Origin: Bacteroidales bacterium
GTDB taxonomy: Bacteria > Bacteroidota > Bacteroidia > Bacteroidales > VadinHA17
Reading direction: 5' to 3'
NCBI GenBank assembly: GCA_003142255.1
Contig: PLLO01000005.1
Span: 1 to 64,000, forward strand
Length of the DNA: 64,000 bases
Positions within the stretch are counted from its first letter, which is position 1. Each line of letters begins with the position of its first letter. The position numbers and the translations under genes were made by a program. Shown here in pieces: positions 25,756-33,887 of this stretch. The notes below the pieces were generated by a model. It was not told the origin of the DNA. It saw only the letters and a program-made list of their open reading frames with translations, and ran no database searches.

Positions 25756-25830
25756 TGCCCCCCATCCCCCCTGAAGGGGGGCCATCCTTGCACTTTTATT
25801 TACTCCCCCTTTAGGGGGTCGGGGGGCACA
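25756..25830. terminator. Inverted pair of GC-rich palindromes between convergent clpC and rimO
   Basis: Two hairpins face each other: CCCCCC-TGAA-GGGGGG (25766-25781) and CCCCC-TTTA-GGGGG (25805-25818), each with an extra GCCCCCC arm on its outer side. They can serve as a bidirectional terminator, though U-runs are short. The second supplies the last codons and stop of rimO. Confidence 0.6.
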
Positions 25831-27119
25831 GGTTTCCCGAATAAATCAAATTCAGTGGTTTGTGTGATCAGAACCTGGTAGAAATTACCAGGTTTCAGAT
25901 CATATTCTGCAGGTATCAGTACCTCCTGGTCGACCTCGGGGGAGTCATACTCCGTCCTTCCGGCAAAAAACTCTCCTTCCCTCCTGTCGATCAATACCTT
26001 AAGAACTTTACCTGCAAACTTTTCATTCAGTTCGGCGGATATGCCTTGTTGAAGCTCCATAATTGCGGATACCCGTGATTCTTTTACTTCCTCAGGTATC
26101 TCATCCTTGTAATTATTGTATGAGAAGGTATCCTCTTCATGAGAATATGCGAAGACTCCGAGCCTGTCGAACCTGAACTCCCTGACGAACTCCATAAGCT
26201 CATTGAAGTCATCTTCTGTCTCACCTGGATGTCCTGCAATCAGGGTTGTCCTGATTACTGAGCCCGGTATTCCCTCCCTTAATTTATGAAGGACTGACAA
26301 AGTCTCTGAACGGTTATGTGATCTTTTCATCATCCCCAGCATCTTATCAGAAATATGCTGGACAGGAATATCAATATAGCGGCAGATCCTTGGATTATCC
26401 CTGATTATCGGGATTAGTTCCATTGGAAAATTGGCCGGATAAAGATAATGGAGTCTTATCCATTCGAAAGATTCTATCTTGAGAAGCTCGGTCACCAGTT
26501 CAGGCAGTTTTTGGGTCTTGTAAAGATCAAGACCATAATAACTAAGATCCTGGGCGATGAGTATAAGTTCCTTTACACCTGCATCTGCAAGATATCTTGC
26601 TTCACTAATAAGCTCTTCGAGCGGTCTCGAGACACACTTGCCCCTGATGGCCGGAATAGCACAGAATGAACAGCTACGGTCGCAACCCTCAGATACTTTA
26701 AGGTATGCGTAATGTCCGGGACCAGAGATCTCGCGCTGGAATCTCAGGTCATCGCGGTACTTTATTCCCAGTTCATTAAGAATGTCATTCATGTTATTGA
26801 CACCGAAGTATCGTTTTACTCCGGGGATCTCGGTCTTAAGATCATCCATATAACGTTCAGACAGGCAACCCATTACATAAAGATAATCTATATCGCCTCT
26901 TTCTCTTGCCCTGACATATTTAAGGATTGTATCAACACTCTCTTCCTTTGCTTCGTTAATGAATCCGCAGGTATTTATTATGACTGTCCCTGCCGATAGA
27001 TCATCGGAGTTATGGGTAATCTCGTACCCTCCCGATCTGATCTGCCTCAGGAGTTTCTCAGAGTCGACCAGGTTCTTGGAGCAACCGAGGGTAATAATAT
27101 TGATTTTTTTATTTTTCAT
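25800..27119 (-). CDS. rimO: Ribosomal protein uS12 methylthiotransferase RimO
   Basis: Radical-SAM enzyme that adds a methylthio group to an Asp of ribosomal protein S12. The N-terminal UPF0004 domain has LGCSKN, INTCGF and VMGCL, whose three Cys bind the auxiliary cluster; the radical-SAM motif is GCDRSCSFCAIP (Cx3Cx2C); a C-terminal TRAM domain follows. The start at ATG 27119 (MKNKKINIITLGC) is the family's usual beginning. The final eight residues, PPDPLKGE, are encoded by the GC-rich repeat at 25805-25830 and are not part of the normal family end. Confidence 0.95.
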   Translation of the reverse strand: MKNKKINIITLGCSKNLVDSEKLLRQIRSGGYEITHNSDDLSAGTVIINTCGFINEAKEESVDTILKYVRARERGDIDYLYVMGCLSERYMDDLKTEIPGVKRYFGVNNMNDILNELGIKYRDDLRFQREISGPGHYAYLKVSEGCDRSCSFCAIPAIRGKCVSRPLEELISEARYLADAGVKELILIAQDLSYYGLDLYKTQKLPELVTELLKIESFEWIRLHYLYPANFPMELIPIIRDNPRICRYIDIPVQHISDKMLGMMKRSHNRSETLSVLHKLREGIPGSVIRTTLIAGHPGETEDDFNELMEFVREFRFDRLGVFAYSHEEDTFSYNNYKDEIPEEVKESRVSAIMELQQGISAELNEKFAGKVLKVLIDRREGEFFAGRTEYDSPEVDQEVLIPAEYDLKPGNFYQVLITQTTEFDLFGKPVPPDPLKGE

Positions 27120-27144
27120 GAAGAGAATTCTCAAAGACTATGGC

Positions 27145-27226
27145 TTTACCCCCATCCCAACCTTCCCCCACGGGGGAAGGAGATTCTTATAGCCTCCCGC
27201 TTCGGCGGGACGGGAAAGGGGGTAAA
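27145..27226. repeat. Nested palindromic (REP-like) element upstream of rimO
   Basis: Outer arms TTTACCCCC and GGGGGTAAA enclose two hairpins: a perfect 9-bp stem with loop AC at 27161-27180 and TCCCGC-TTCG-GCGGGA at 27195-27210. The second hairpin is identical to that at 9934-9949. Confidence 0.65.
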
Positions 27227-27278
27227 AGAATAAATTATGAAAGGATACATTGAGTTATTAAAAAATCTGAATTTATTT

Positions 27279-28232
27279 TCATTTTGAGCTGAAGAGCGAA
27301 TCGACGAATTCTGCCGGGTTGAAAACCAGGAGATCATCGAGCTTTTCGCCTATTCCGATATAACGGACCGGGATCTTGAACTGATCTGATATTCCGATTA
27401 CGACGCCTCCTTTTGCAGTGCCGTCAAGCTTGGTAATGCAGAGTCCGGTGACATCCGTTGCAGCAGTGAACTGACTGGCCTGTTCAAAAGCATTCTGGCC
27501 GGTCGATCCGTCAAGAACGAGGAGAACCTCCTGTGGCACACCAGGAATGACCTTTTCCATTACTCTCTTGATCTTTGAAAGCTCGGTCATCAGGTTAATC
27601 TTGTTATGGAGTCTGCCGGCAGTATCGATTATTGCGATGTCATATCCGCCTGCTACGGCCGATTTTACTGTATCATATGCTACTGAAGCCGGATCGGAAC
27701 CCATCTGTTGTTTTACCAATGAAACACCTGTTCTGTCGGCCCAGATCTGAAGCTGTTCAATTGCTGCAGCCCTGAAGGTATCGGCAGCGCCAAGTAGTAC
27801 TTTTTTACCGGCATTTTTATACTGATATGCCAGTTTCGCAATAGTCGTTGTTTTGCCCGATCCGTTTACACCAACGATCATAATTACGTGAGGCACAGAC
27901 TTAAGAGGTGATGAAAAATCAGGTGCCGTGCCTGAAGGGTTGCTTTCAAGAAGACCAACAATCTCTTCTTTAAGAATTGAATTCAGCTCTCCTGAATTAA
28001 TGTACTTATCCCTTGCAACCCTGGCTTCAATTCTCTCAATTATCCTTAAGGTGGTGGCTACTCCGACATCAGATGATACAAGTATCTCCTCAAGGTTATC
28101 AAGAACTTCATCATCGACTTTGGATTTGCCGATGACCGCGCGTGACAGCTTTGCGAAAACCGATTCTTTAGTTTTCTCGAGCCCTTTATCAAGGCTCTCT
28201 TTCTTTTCCCTGGAGAGGAATCCCAAAGCCAT
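27279..28232 (-). CDS. ftsY: Signal recognition particle receptor FtsY
   Basis: SRP receptor GTPase that docks ribosome-SRP complexes at the inner membrane. The 317 residues comprise a short charged N-terminal segment, the helical N domain, and the G domain with P-loop GVNGSGKTTT, DTFRAAA, DTAGR and TKLDGTAKGG. The long acidic A domain of E. coli is absent, as is common. A terminator lies between it and the upstream DUF4295 gene, so part of its expression probably comes from its own promoter; TATATTTA just after that terminator is a one-mismatch -7 box. Confidence 0.95.
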   Translation of the reverse strand: MALGFLSREKKESLDKGLEKTKESVFAKLSRAVIGKSKVDDEVLDNLEEILVSSDVGVATTLRIIERIEARVARDKYINSGELNSILKEEIVGLLESNPSGTAPDFSSPLKSVPHVIMIVGVNGSGKTTTIAKLAYQYKNAGKKVLLGAADTFRAAAIEQLQIWADRTGVSLVKQQMGSDPASVAYDTVKSAVAGGYDIAIIDTAGRLHNKINLMTELSKIKRVMEKVIPGVPQEVLLVLDGSTGQNAFEQASQFTAATDVTGLCITKLDGTAKGGVVIGISDQFKIPVRYIGIGEKLDDLLVFNPAEFVDSLFSSK

Positions 28233-28261
28233 TCTTTATTAAATTTTGGAATTGTAAATAT

Positions 28262-28292
28262 AAAAAAAGCTTTCTTCAGCATTGAAGAAAGC
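28262..28292 (-). terminator. Terminator between DUF4295 and ftsY
   Basis: On the minus strand a perfect 10-bp stem GCTTTCTTCA / TGAAGAAAGC with a 4-nt loop, followed by seven T. It separates the ribosomal-protein genes from ftsY. Confidence 0.85.
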
Positions 28293-28321
28293 CCTGGATA
28301 TCTTCTGTTTAAGAGTTATAG

Positions 28322-28477
28322 TTATTTCTTGGAGAAAAAGTCCTTGACATGATCGTTATGGACAATCTCTTCCTTAAACTGATAGGCACCTGACTTATCA
28401 GATTTTATCATCTTGATGCATTTGCTGAATGTCCTGCCTGCTCCTGTTTTTAATGTTGCACTAACCTTCTTTGCCAT
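28322..28477 (-). CDS. DUF4295-family small basic protein
   Basis: A 51-residue lysine-rich protein, MAKKVSATLKTGAGRTFSKC at the start and ending KDFFSKK. This is the DUF4295 family, found in Bacteroidota directly between rpmG and ftsY, as here. Its position among ribosomal proteins and its basic composition suggest a ribosome-associated role, but that is inference. It begins 12 bp after the rpmG stop and is part of the rpmB-rpmG unit, which ends at the terminator behind it. Confidence 0.85.
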   Translation of the reverse strand: MAKKVSATLKTGAGRTFSKCIKMIKSDKSGAYQFKEEIVHNDHVKDFFSKK

Positions 28478-28489
28478 GGTATTATCTGT

Positions 28490-28678
28490 TTACTTAATTT
28501 CTCTGTGAAGTGTATGTTTCTTAAGGACAGGATTGTATTTCATCAATTCCATCCTGTCAGGACTGTTTTTCCTGTTTTTAGTGGTAATGTACCTTGACAT
28601 TCCGGGAAGTCCGCTCTCCTTATGTTCTGTGCATTCCAGGATTACCTGCTGCCTGTTTCCTTTTGCCTTCTTTGCCAT
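28490..28678 (-). CDS. rpmG: 50S ribosomal protein L33 (bL33)
   Basis: A 62-residue bL33. The opening [20 protein letters not shown] and the C-terminal [15 protein letters not shown] match the family. It lacks the CxxC pairs that bind zinc in some L33 proteins (only one Cys), so it is the zinc-free form. Lies 12 bp after rpmB in one operon. Confidence 0.93.
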   Translation of the reverse strand: MAKKAKGNRQQVILECTEHKESGLPGMSRYITTKNRKNSPDRMELMKYNPVLKKHTLHREIK

Positions 28679-28690
28679 TTCCTGCTTTTT

Positions 28691-28933
28691 TTAGTAATTC
28701 AAAATGTAACCTTTTTCCTTTGCTTCCTTGAGGGCTGTTGTAAGGCCCTTCTTGCTGATGAGACGGATTCCTGCGGCCGATATTTTGAGAGATATCCATC
28801 TCTCTTCTTCCGGCAGGTAGTATTTTTTAACAAAAAGATTTGGATAGAATTTTCTTTTAGTCCTCCTCTTTGAATGCGATACGTTATTTCCGACCATCGC
28901 TTTCTTCCCTGTAACCTGACAAATCCTTGACAT
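28691..28933 (-). CDS. rpmB: 50S ribosomal protein L28 (bL28)
   Basis: An 80-residue bL28 with [20 protein letters not shown] at the N-terminus and [15 protein letters not shown], the family signature. The CxxC zinc pairs of some L28 proteins are absent. It is the first gene of the rpmB-rpmG-DUF4295 unit; the 123-bp region before it is AT-rich. Confidence 0.95.
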   Translation of the reverse strand: MSRICQVTGKKAMVGNNVSHSKRRTKRKFYPNLFVKKYYLPEEERWISLKISAAGIRLISKKGLTTALKEAKEKGYILNY

Positions 28934-29056
28934 TGATATTTATTTTACTTCTTAACTGACTTTATGTCTTTAAAAATGAAGCGCAAAATACGTGATTTTT
29001 ATCTGATTAACCAAATTTTTCAACCACTTTTTTTCAACTGCCTGATTAATTAAGTT

Positions 29057-30298
29057 TCATTGGCCTATAATCTGCTTCCTTGCAAGGCTTAGTGCGGCAA
29101 TGGAAAACCTATTGATATTAATTATCCTCTCATTTCCGTAAACATGTTTTTCAGAAACTGTTCCATGCGCAGATGCAACGGCAATGCAAATTGTTCCTAC
29201 CGGCTTTGACTCAGTTCCCCCGTCGGGACCCGCTATTCCGGTAGTTGCAACTGCAAAGTCTGTTCCCATAATACGCCTTGCTCCTTCTGCCATCAGCCTG
29301 GCTACCTCTTCACTGACAGCACCATACTTAGAGATAACTTCAGCCGGGACGCCAAGGATATTTTCCTTCACTTTATTATCGTAAGCGACAACAGATCCTA
29401 TAAAATAACGTGAGCTTCCGGGTACGCTTGTCAGCAAATGGGCAATGTTTCCTCCCGTGCAGCTCTCAGCAGTACAGATTGTCTGCTTCCTTTCCAGAAG
29501 CAGATTCCCCGTCACGACCTCAAATGGCTCCTCATTCTCGCCAAAGATCAGATGAGGTATAATTTTATAGAGTTTCATGACATTTTCTTCCATTGCCTTA
29601 TCAAGCGCCTTTCTATCTGTTCCTGTCCCGGTAAGTCTCAGTTTAATAATTCCTGAGGCAGGAAGATAGGCTAGCCTGATATATGATGGAAGCGATGATT
29701 CAAACCCTTCGAGCAGCTCGGCAAGCTTAGCTTCAGGTGCTCCATATGTCATTATGTTTCTGTGAATTATAACTTGTGAAGTAAACCGTTTCTTTAGTTC
29801 CGGGATTACATGCTCCTTCATCAGATATTTCATCTCATAAGGGACTCCCGGCATAAAAGCGAATATGGCCTTATCCTTCTCGAACCACATACCCGGGGCG
29901 GTTCCTGCTTCGTTTTTCAGCACCAGGCATGATTCAGGTACCTCTGCCTGTCTGCGGTTATTCTCATTCACAGGAAAGTTCCGCTTCTTCATCATTTCAG
30001 TGACCATTGCAAGAACTTCATTGTTCATGATCAGCCTTGTTCCGAAGAATTCGCATATAGTCTGCTTTGTAATATCATCGCTGGTGGGTCCCAGTCCGCC
30101 GGTTATAAGCACTACCTCTGACTTTCCGGCTGTTTCAGCCAAAGCTTCAAGGATATCTTTCCGGAGGTCGTGGATTGATATTTTACGGATAATGTCGAAG
30201 CCGATATTGCTCAGCTCAGCACCCATCCAAGCTGAATTTGTATCCACTGTCTGGCCTATTAAAAGTTCATCTCCGATAGTTATTATAATTGCTTTCAT
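29057..30298 (-). CDS. cinA: CinA-family protein (NMN deamidase / ADP-ribose pyrophosphatase type)
   Basis: CinA of 413 residues. The N-terminal molybdopterin-binding-like domain (MKAIIITIGDELLIGQ, TGGLGPTSDDITK) acts in the family as a COG1058 pyrophosphatase; the C-terminal CinA domain (TAESCTGGNIAHLLTSVPGSS, TTGIAGPDGG) is a nicotinamide-mononucleotide deamidase that recycles NMN. Both are complete. The start at ATG 30298 opens directly on the first strand. It diverges from the HD-hydrolase gene and has a well-formed promoter. Confidence 0.93.
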   Translation of the reverse strand: MKAIIITIGDELLIGQTVDTNSAWMGAELSNIGFDIIRKISIHDLRKDILEALAETAGKSEVVLITGGLGPTSDDITKQTICEFFGTRLIMNNEVLAMVTEMMKKRNFPVNENNRRQAEVPESCLVLKNEAGTAPGMWFEKDKAIFAFMPGVPYEMKYLMKEHVIPELKKRFTSQVIIHRNIMTYGAPEAKLAELLEGFESSLPSYIRLAYLPASGIIKLRLTGTGTDRKALDKAMEENVMKLYKIIPHLIFGENEEPFEVVTGNLLLERKQTICTAESCTGGNIAHLLTSVPGSSRYFIGSVVAYDNKVKENILGVPAEVISKYGAVSEEVARLMAEGARRIMGTDFAVATTGIAGPDGGTESKPVGTICIAVASAHGTVSEKHVYGNERIININRFSIAALSLARKQIIGQ

Positions 30299-30325
30299 GA
30301 TTGCTGGCATCCGTATTTGGGTTTA

Positions 30326-30356
30326 CAAAAATATATTTTGTAAGTTCATCTGGCAA
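30326..30356 (-). promoter_or_regulatory. cinA promoter within a divergent palindromic region
   Basis: On the minus strand TTG (30356-30354), 20-nt spacer, TATTTTTG (30333-30326). The -7 box is half of the palindrome ACAAAA-atata-TTTTGT (30325-30341), whose other half could serve the divergent HD gene with one base too many in the spacer. Confidence 0.6.
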
Positions 30357-30370
30357 TTAAATAGACCGAA

Positions 30371-31006
30371 ATGAGCACAAATAATGCAGAATTAGCAGAA
30401 AGGTTTGTGAAGGAACACCTTTCAGGATATGACAGCGGGCACGATTGGTGGCACATTGCAAGGGTTCGGGATATGGCAGTTCACATTCATGAAGCTGAAA
30501 GAAAAGGTAATAAAACCATTATTGAATTTGGTGCGTTGATGCACGACCTGGGAGATAGTAAATTCAAAAAAAAGGATGATCCCGACCCTGGTGAAGTTAT
30601 TTCAGAATTCCTTAATGGTCTTGGTATTGATAATGAGCAAATTACTGAAGTGATACGTATAAACAGGTATATTTCTTTCAGCTCGCGTGAGAAAAACAAT
30701 AAAATGAGTGACGAATTTATGATCGTCCAGGATGCCGACAGGCTCGATGCCATTGGTGCAATTGGTATTGCAAGGGCTTTCAGTTATGGCGGATTCAGGA
30801 ATAATCCTATTTATATCCCTGATGAAATATCATCTGGCGCCAGCAGGTCAACTATTGGCCATTTTAATGATAAGCTCCTGAAGCTTAAGGATATGATGAA
30901 TACTGCAACAGGAAGGAAGATTGCTGAAGATAGACATAAGATCCTGGAGCGGTTCCTTGAGGAGTTTTATGATGAATGGAATTTCACACAAAAAGTGAAA
31001 GCTTGA
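30371..31006 (+). CDS. HD-domain metal-dependent phosphohydrolase
   Basis: A 211-residue HD-superfamily protein of the YpgQ/YedJ-like type. Metal ligands are visible: His in GHDWWHIARV, the His-Asp pair in LMHDLGDSKF, and Asp in VQDADRLDAIGAIGIAR. Related proteins are nucleotide or inorganic pyrophosphohydrolases; the substrate here is unknown. No signal peptide. Divergent from cinA. Confidence 0.85.
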   Translation: MSTNNAELAERFVKEHLSGYDSGHDWWHIARVRDMAVHIHEAERKGNKTIIEFGALMHDLGDSKFKKKDDPDPGEVISEFLNGLGIDNEQITEVIRINRYISFSSREKNNKMSDEFMIVQDADRLDAIGAIGIARAFSYGGFRNNPIYIPDEISSGASRSTIGHFNDKLLKLKDMMNTATGRKIAEDRHKILERFLEEFYDEWNFTQKVKA

Positions 31007-31032
31007 TTTTATAGCAATGAATATGGCTAAAT

Positions 31033-31192
31033 ATGAATAACCCCCGGTGTAACCGGGGGTATAAGAATACCCGGAATTGTAAAACCCTGAAGGGGTTTAA
31101 TATTTTATTTTATAATGAGGATATTCAGCTCCTTCAGAGTTGAACTTGTTATTTAGTCCTCTACACCCCCGGTTTCACCGGGAGTTATTCAT
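31033..31192. repeat. 160-bp near-palindromic interspersed element
   Basis: Ends ATGAATAAC and GTTATTCAT are inverted, each followed inward by an ACCCCCGGT...ACCGGG(G/A)GT hairpin (31040-31060 and 31165-31185), and further in by related AACCCTGAAGGGGTTT-like sequences (31082-31098 and near 31128-31146). The two halves are imperfect reverse complements around an AT-rich centre. No ORF. It has the form of a miniature inverted-repeat element. Confidence 0.65.
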
Positions 31193-31387
31193 TTCAGTCT
31201 CTTTCAGAGCCTAGTCAACAGAACTTATTCTTTTTACGGACTGATTTTTAGTAGTATATGCAAGAGTGTAATTACTGGTGGAATGTGTACTGCCACCTGC
31301 CCTGGAACAATTTAAAAACAGCATTTGGATTGATGGATGATTTTGCCTTATCTTTGCAACTTCTCCTGATATGCCGGGGTATAGAAT

Positions 31388-31441
31388 GCGGGAGTAGCTC
31401 AGTGGTAGTCCCGCCATGGCGGGATCCCAATCTGAGGGTCG
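31388..31441 (+). pseudogene. tRNA-Gly mimic with hairpin replacing the anticodon arm
   Basis: The first 21 nt are identical to the tRNA-Gly at 31455. Then TCCCGC-CATG-GCGGGA (31409-31424) replaces the end of the D arm and the 5' anticodon stem, followed by TCCCAATCTGAGGGTCGC, which matches the tRNA from its anticodon onward except one base, and then the sequence breaks off. It cannot fold as a tRNA. Confidence 0.8.
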
Positions 31442-31454
31442 CTCTAAAATAAAT

Positions 31455-31526
31455 GCGGGAGTAGCTCAGTGGTAGAGCATCAGCTTCCCAAGCTGAGGGT
31501 CGCGGGTTCGACCCCCGTTTCCCGCT
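31455..31526 (+). tRNA. tRNA-Gly (CCC)
   Basis: Complete cloverleaf: acceptor GCGGGAG / TTCCCGC, D arm GCTC / GAGC, anticodon stem TCAGC / GCTGA with loop TTCCCAA (anticodon CCC), T arm GCGGG / CCCGT with loop TTCGACC, discriminator T. CCA is not encoded. Confidence 0.93.
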
Positions 31527-31583
31527 CTGGAATTAAAAGGTCAATTATAAAAAAGACGGGCAATTTGTCCGTCCTTTTTTTTG

Positions 31584-31656
31584 AGCCTCCAATGGGACTC
31601 GAACCCACGACCTGCTCATTACGAATGAGCTGCTCTACCAACTGAGCTAAGGAGGC
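31584..31656 (-). tRNA. tRNA-Thr (CGT)
   Basis: Read on the minus strand: acceptor GCCTCCT / TGGAGGC (last pair is T-T), D arm GCTC / GAGC, anticodon stem GCTCA / TGAGC with loop TTCGTAA (anticodon CGT), T arm GTGGG / CCCAT with loop TTCGAGT, discriminator T. CCA is not encoded. Confidence 0.92.
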
Positions 31657-31682
31657 AGAAAACGCCGCAAATATAAAAAAAT

Positions 31683-32909
31683 TCATTCCAATTTCTCCAA
31701 CCTCTTCAATAAAGGAGGATGTGAATAATGGAAAAAGACGTAGACACTGTGAGGAAGCATATTTGAAAGGTTCTTTACAGATAACTTCTTAAGTGCTCCT
31801 GCCAGCATTTCGGGCTTATAATTTTCCTTTGCAAACCTGTCGGCCGCAAATTCATTTCTTCGCGATACATAATTGGTAACCAGGCCGATAATCAGTGAAA
31901 GAGGGCTGTAAAGTATACCGAATACGATCAAACCGAGATGGAAGCTTGATTTTTCAGTACCTAGCGCCTGGGATAATTCAGGGTGATCAACGACGACAGA
32001 GAATAGAAAAAGCATGAATCCTGTGAGAATGAATGAAAACAGAAGTGACAGCAGAACATGTTTTTTCCTGTAATGCCCGATTTCATGTGCAAGCACGGCA
32101 ACAATCTCTTCTTCTGTCATTTCCTTCATTAGAGTGTCGTACAGAACGATCCTCTTTTTAGGACCGAATCCTGAAAAATATGCATTGCTTTTTGTACTTC
32201 TTTTCGATCCGTCAATTACATATATATTCCTGAGCCTGAAACCAGTTCTTGTTGCAAATTCTTCAATTTTATCCCTTAATGATCCGGTTTCAAGAGGTGT
32301 TTGCTTATTAAATAAAGGAACTATCAGTTCGGAATAGAAGAAGTTCATGAAGATGGAGAATACAGTAATTAAGCCCCATGCATAAAGCCAGAAATTATGT
32401 CCGGTCTTATAATAGAACCATGTAATAAGCCCCAGTACCGGAATACCTACCAAAAGGGCAATAAACCACGACTTTATATGGTCAGTAACAAATGTTCTCA
32501 GAGTCATCGTGTTGAATCCATACCTCTTTTCGATTATGAAGGTTTCGTATAGGCTGAACGGGATATTTATCAGATCGGAAGCAAATCCGATTATTCCAAA
32601 GAATACAAGGGCAACGATGACAAGGTTGGTGCTGAAGCCTCTGGCAATACTATCGGCATAAGCAAATCCGCCTGCAATGATCATTGCAAGTATTATCGCC
32701 AGGTTAAATAAAGAAGACCAGAACGATAGTCTTTTATTATCCTTATCGTAAAGCTGCGATTTTCTGTACTCCTCCTCCCCGCAAATGCCCTTCAGCTTAT
32801 CAGGAAGGGTACCAGACCACATTTTGCCATTAAGATATTCAAGGTACCGTTCAACCAGGAATCCGGCCACAGGGATAATGATTATCAGGAAGAATATGGT
32901 ATTGTGCAT
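31683..32909 (-). CDS. M48-family (Ste24/CAAX-type) membrane zinc metalloprotease
   Basis: A 408-residue integral membrane protease. The zinc motif HExxH is HEIGH in VAVLAHEIGHYRKKH, and the third ligand Glu lies in SRRNEFAADRFA, where the family has ExxAD. About seven transmembrane helices are spread over the chain, as in Ste24. In bacteria these proteins act in membrane-protein quality control. It starts with a hydrophobic helix, MHNTIFFLIIIIPVAGFLVE. A possible structured terminator of the upstream fabG gene separates the two. Confidence 0.9.
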   Translation of the reverse strand: MHNTIFFLIIIIPVAGFLVERYLEYLNGKMWSGTLPDKLKGICGEEEYRKSQLYDKDNKRLSFWSSLFNLAIILAMIIAGGFAYADSIARGFSTNLVIVALVFFGIIGFASDLINIPFSLYETFIIEKRYGFNTMTLRTFVTDHIKSWFIALLVGIPVLGLITWFYYKTGHNFWLYAWGLITVFSIFMNFFYSELIVPLFNKQTPLETGSLRDKIEEFATRTGFRLRNIYVIDGSKRSTKSNAYFSGFGPKKRIVLYDTLMKEMTEEEIVAVLAHEIGHYRKKHVLLSLLFSFILTGFMLFLFSVVVDHPELSQALGTEKSSFHLGLIVFGILYSPLSLIIGLVTNYVSRRNEFAADRFAKENYKPEMLAGALKKLSVKNLSNMLPHSVYVFFHYSHPPLLKRLEKLE

Positions 32910-32927
32910 AATATTAAGGGGTAATAA

Positions 32928-33014
32928 AAAAAGAAGCAGGGTGTCTGTTTAAAATAAGTGTGGAATAAATATGTCTCGCTGCATTTCCTCGTGCTAAAAG
33001 GATAGACACCCTGC
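32928..33014 (-). terminator. Long-loop terminator or structured RNA after fabG
   Basis: On the minus strand GCAGGGTGTCT (33014-33004) pairs perfectly with AGACACCCTGC (32946-32936); a TTCTTTTTTT run follows directly. The 57-nt loop is unusually long and contains its own small helix (UCCU / AGGA). It sits 25 bp after the fabG stop. Confidence 0.6.
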
Positions 33015-33038
33015 GAAGCTGTAAATATAATAAATATT

Positions 33039-33785
33039 TTAAGTTAACATACCTCCGCAGACATGAATTGTTTGTCCGCTTACATAAGATGATAATTCCG
33101 AGGCAAGGTACAGTGCTGTATTTGCCACGTCATCTGGGGTTCCACCCCTTCTTAAAGGGATTTTATTTATCCACTCCGCTTTTACATCTTCAGGCAGTTT
33201 CTCCGTCATTTCAGTGATGATGAAACCTGGAGCAATTGCATTGCACCGTATGTTTCTCGAGCCTATCTCTTTTGCAACACTTTTTGTAAAACCAATGATC
33301 CCGGCCTTTGAAGCTGAATAGTTGCTCTGCCCTGCATTTCCTGAAACGCCAACTACGGAGCTCATATTAATGATCGACCCGCTTTTCTGCTTGAGCATTA
33401 CAGGGACAACTGCCTTTGTAATATTGAAGACTGATTTAAGGTTGACGGTTATTACTGAATCCCACTGATCCTCGCTCATTCTCATGAGAAGGGAATCTCT
33501 CGTGATCCCTGCATTATTTACAAGGATATCGATTCTTGTGAAATCCTTTACTATTTCATTGATCACATTCTGGGAATCGTCAAATTTTGCGGCATTTGAC
33601 ACATACCCCTTAACCTTCACACCACAAGCCTCAATTTCCTTTATTGCATTTCTGAACTCATCGTCATCAGTAATATTTGTTATTGCTATATCGGCTCCTT
33701 CACGGGCAAATAAAAGTGCTATAGCCTTCCCGATTCCTCTTGAAGCCCCCGTTATAAGAGCAGTTTTTCCTTTTAATAGTCCCAT
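33039..33785 (-). CDS. fabG: 3-oxoacyl-[acyl-carrier-protein] reductase FabG
   Basis: NADPH-dependent ketoreductase of fatty-acid elongation, 248 residues. TGASRGIG binds the cofactor, NNAGITRD is the family pattern, and the catalytic Ser, Tyr and Lys lie in INMSSVVG and YSASKAG; the C-terminus QTIHVCGGM is typical of FabG. The ATG at 33785 gives the normal MGLLKGKTALITGAS opening; a longer frame from 33851 reads through 9-bp repeats and is rejected. It follows sucD by 93 bp. Confidence 0.93.
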   Translation of the reverse strand: MGLLKGKTALITGASRGIGKAIALLFAREGADIAITNITDDDEFRNAIKEIEACGVKVKGYVSNAAKFDDSQNVINEIVKDFTRIDILVNNAGITRDSLLMRMSEDQWDSVITVNLKSVFNITKAVVPVMLKQKSGSIINMSSVVGVSGNAGQSNYSASKAGIIGFTKSVAKEIGSRNIRCNAIAPGFIITEMTEKLPEDVKAEWINKIPLRRGGTPDDVANTALYLASELSSYVSGQTIHVCGGMLT

Positions 33786-33820
33786 AACCTGAATTTTAAA
33801 TTTCGTGCAAATATATGAAA

Positions 33821-33887
33821 AAGCTTTAAAGGCTTTAAAGGCAAGACTCATTTTTAGCCTCTATAGCCTCTATAGCTTTTAAAGCTT
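33821..33887. repeat. Inverted arrays of 9-bp GCTWTARAG units between sucD and fabG
   Basis: GCTTTAAAG occurs twice in tandem on the plus strand (33823-33840), and GCTATAGAG twice in tandem on the minus strand (within 33856-33876), with GCTTTTAAAGC beside it. The sucD stop codon lies inside the array. Confidence 0.55.

Noticed and set aside
33786-33851. Longer N-terminus for fabG
   Set aside because: It would be translated from the 9-bp repeat array and an AT-rich leader; FabG normally starts at MGLLKGK-like sequence.
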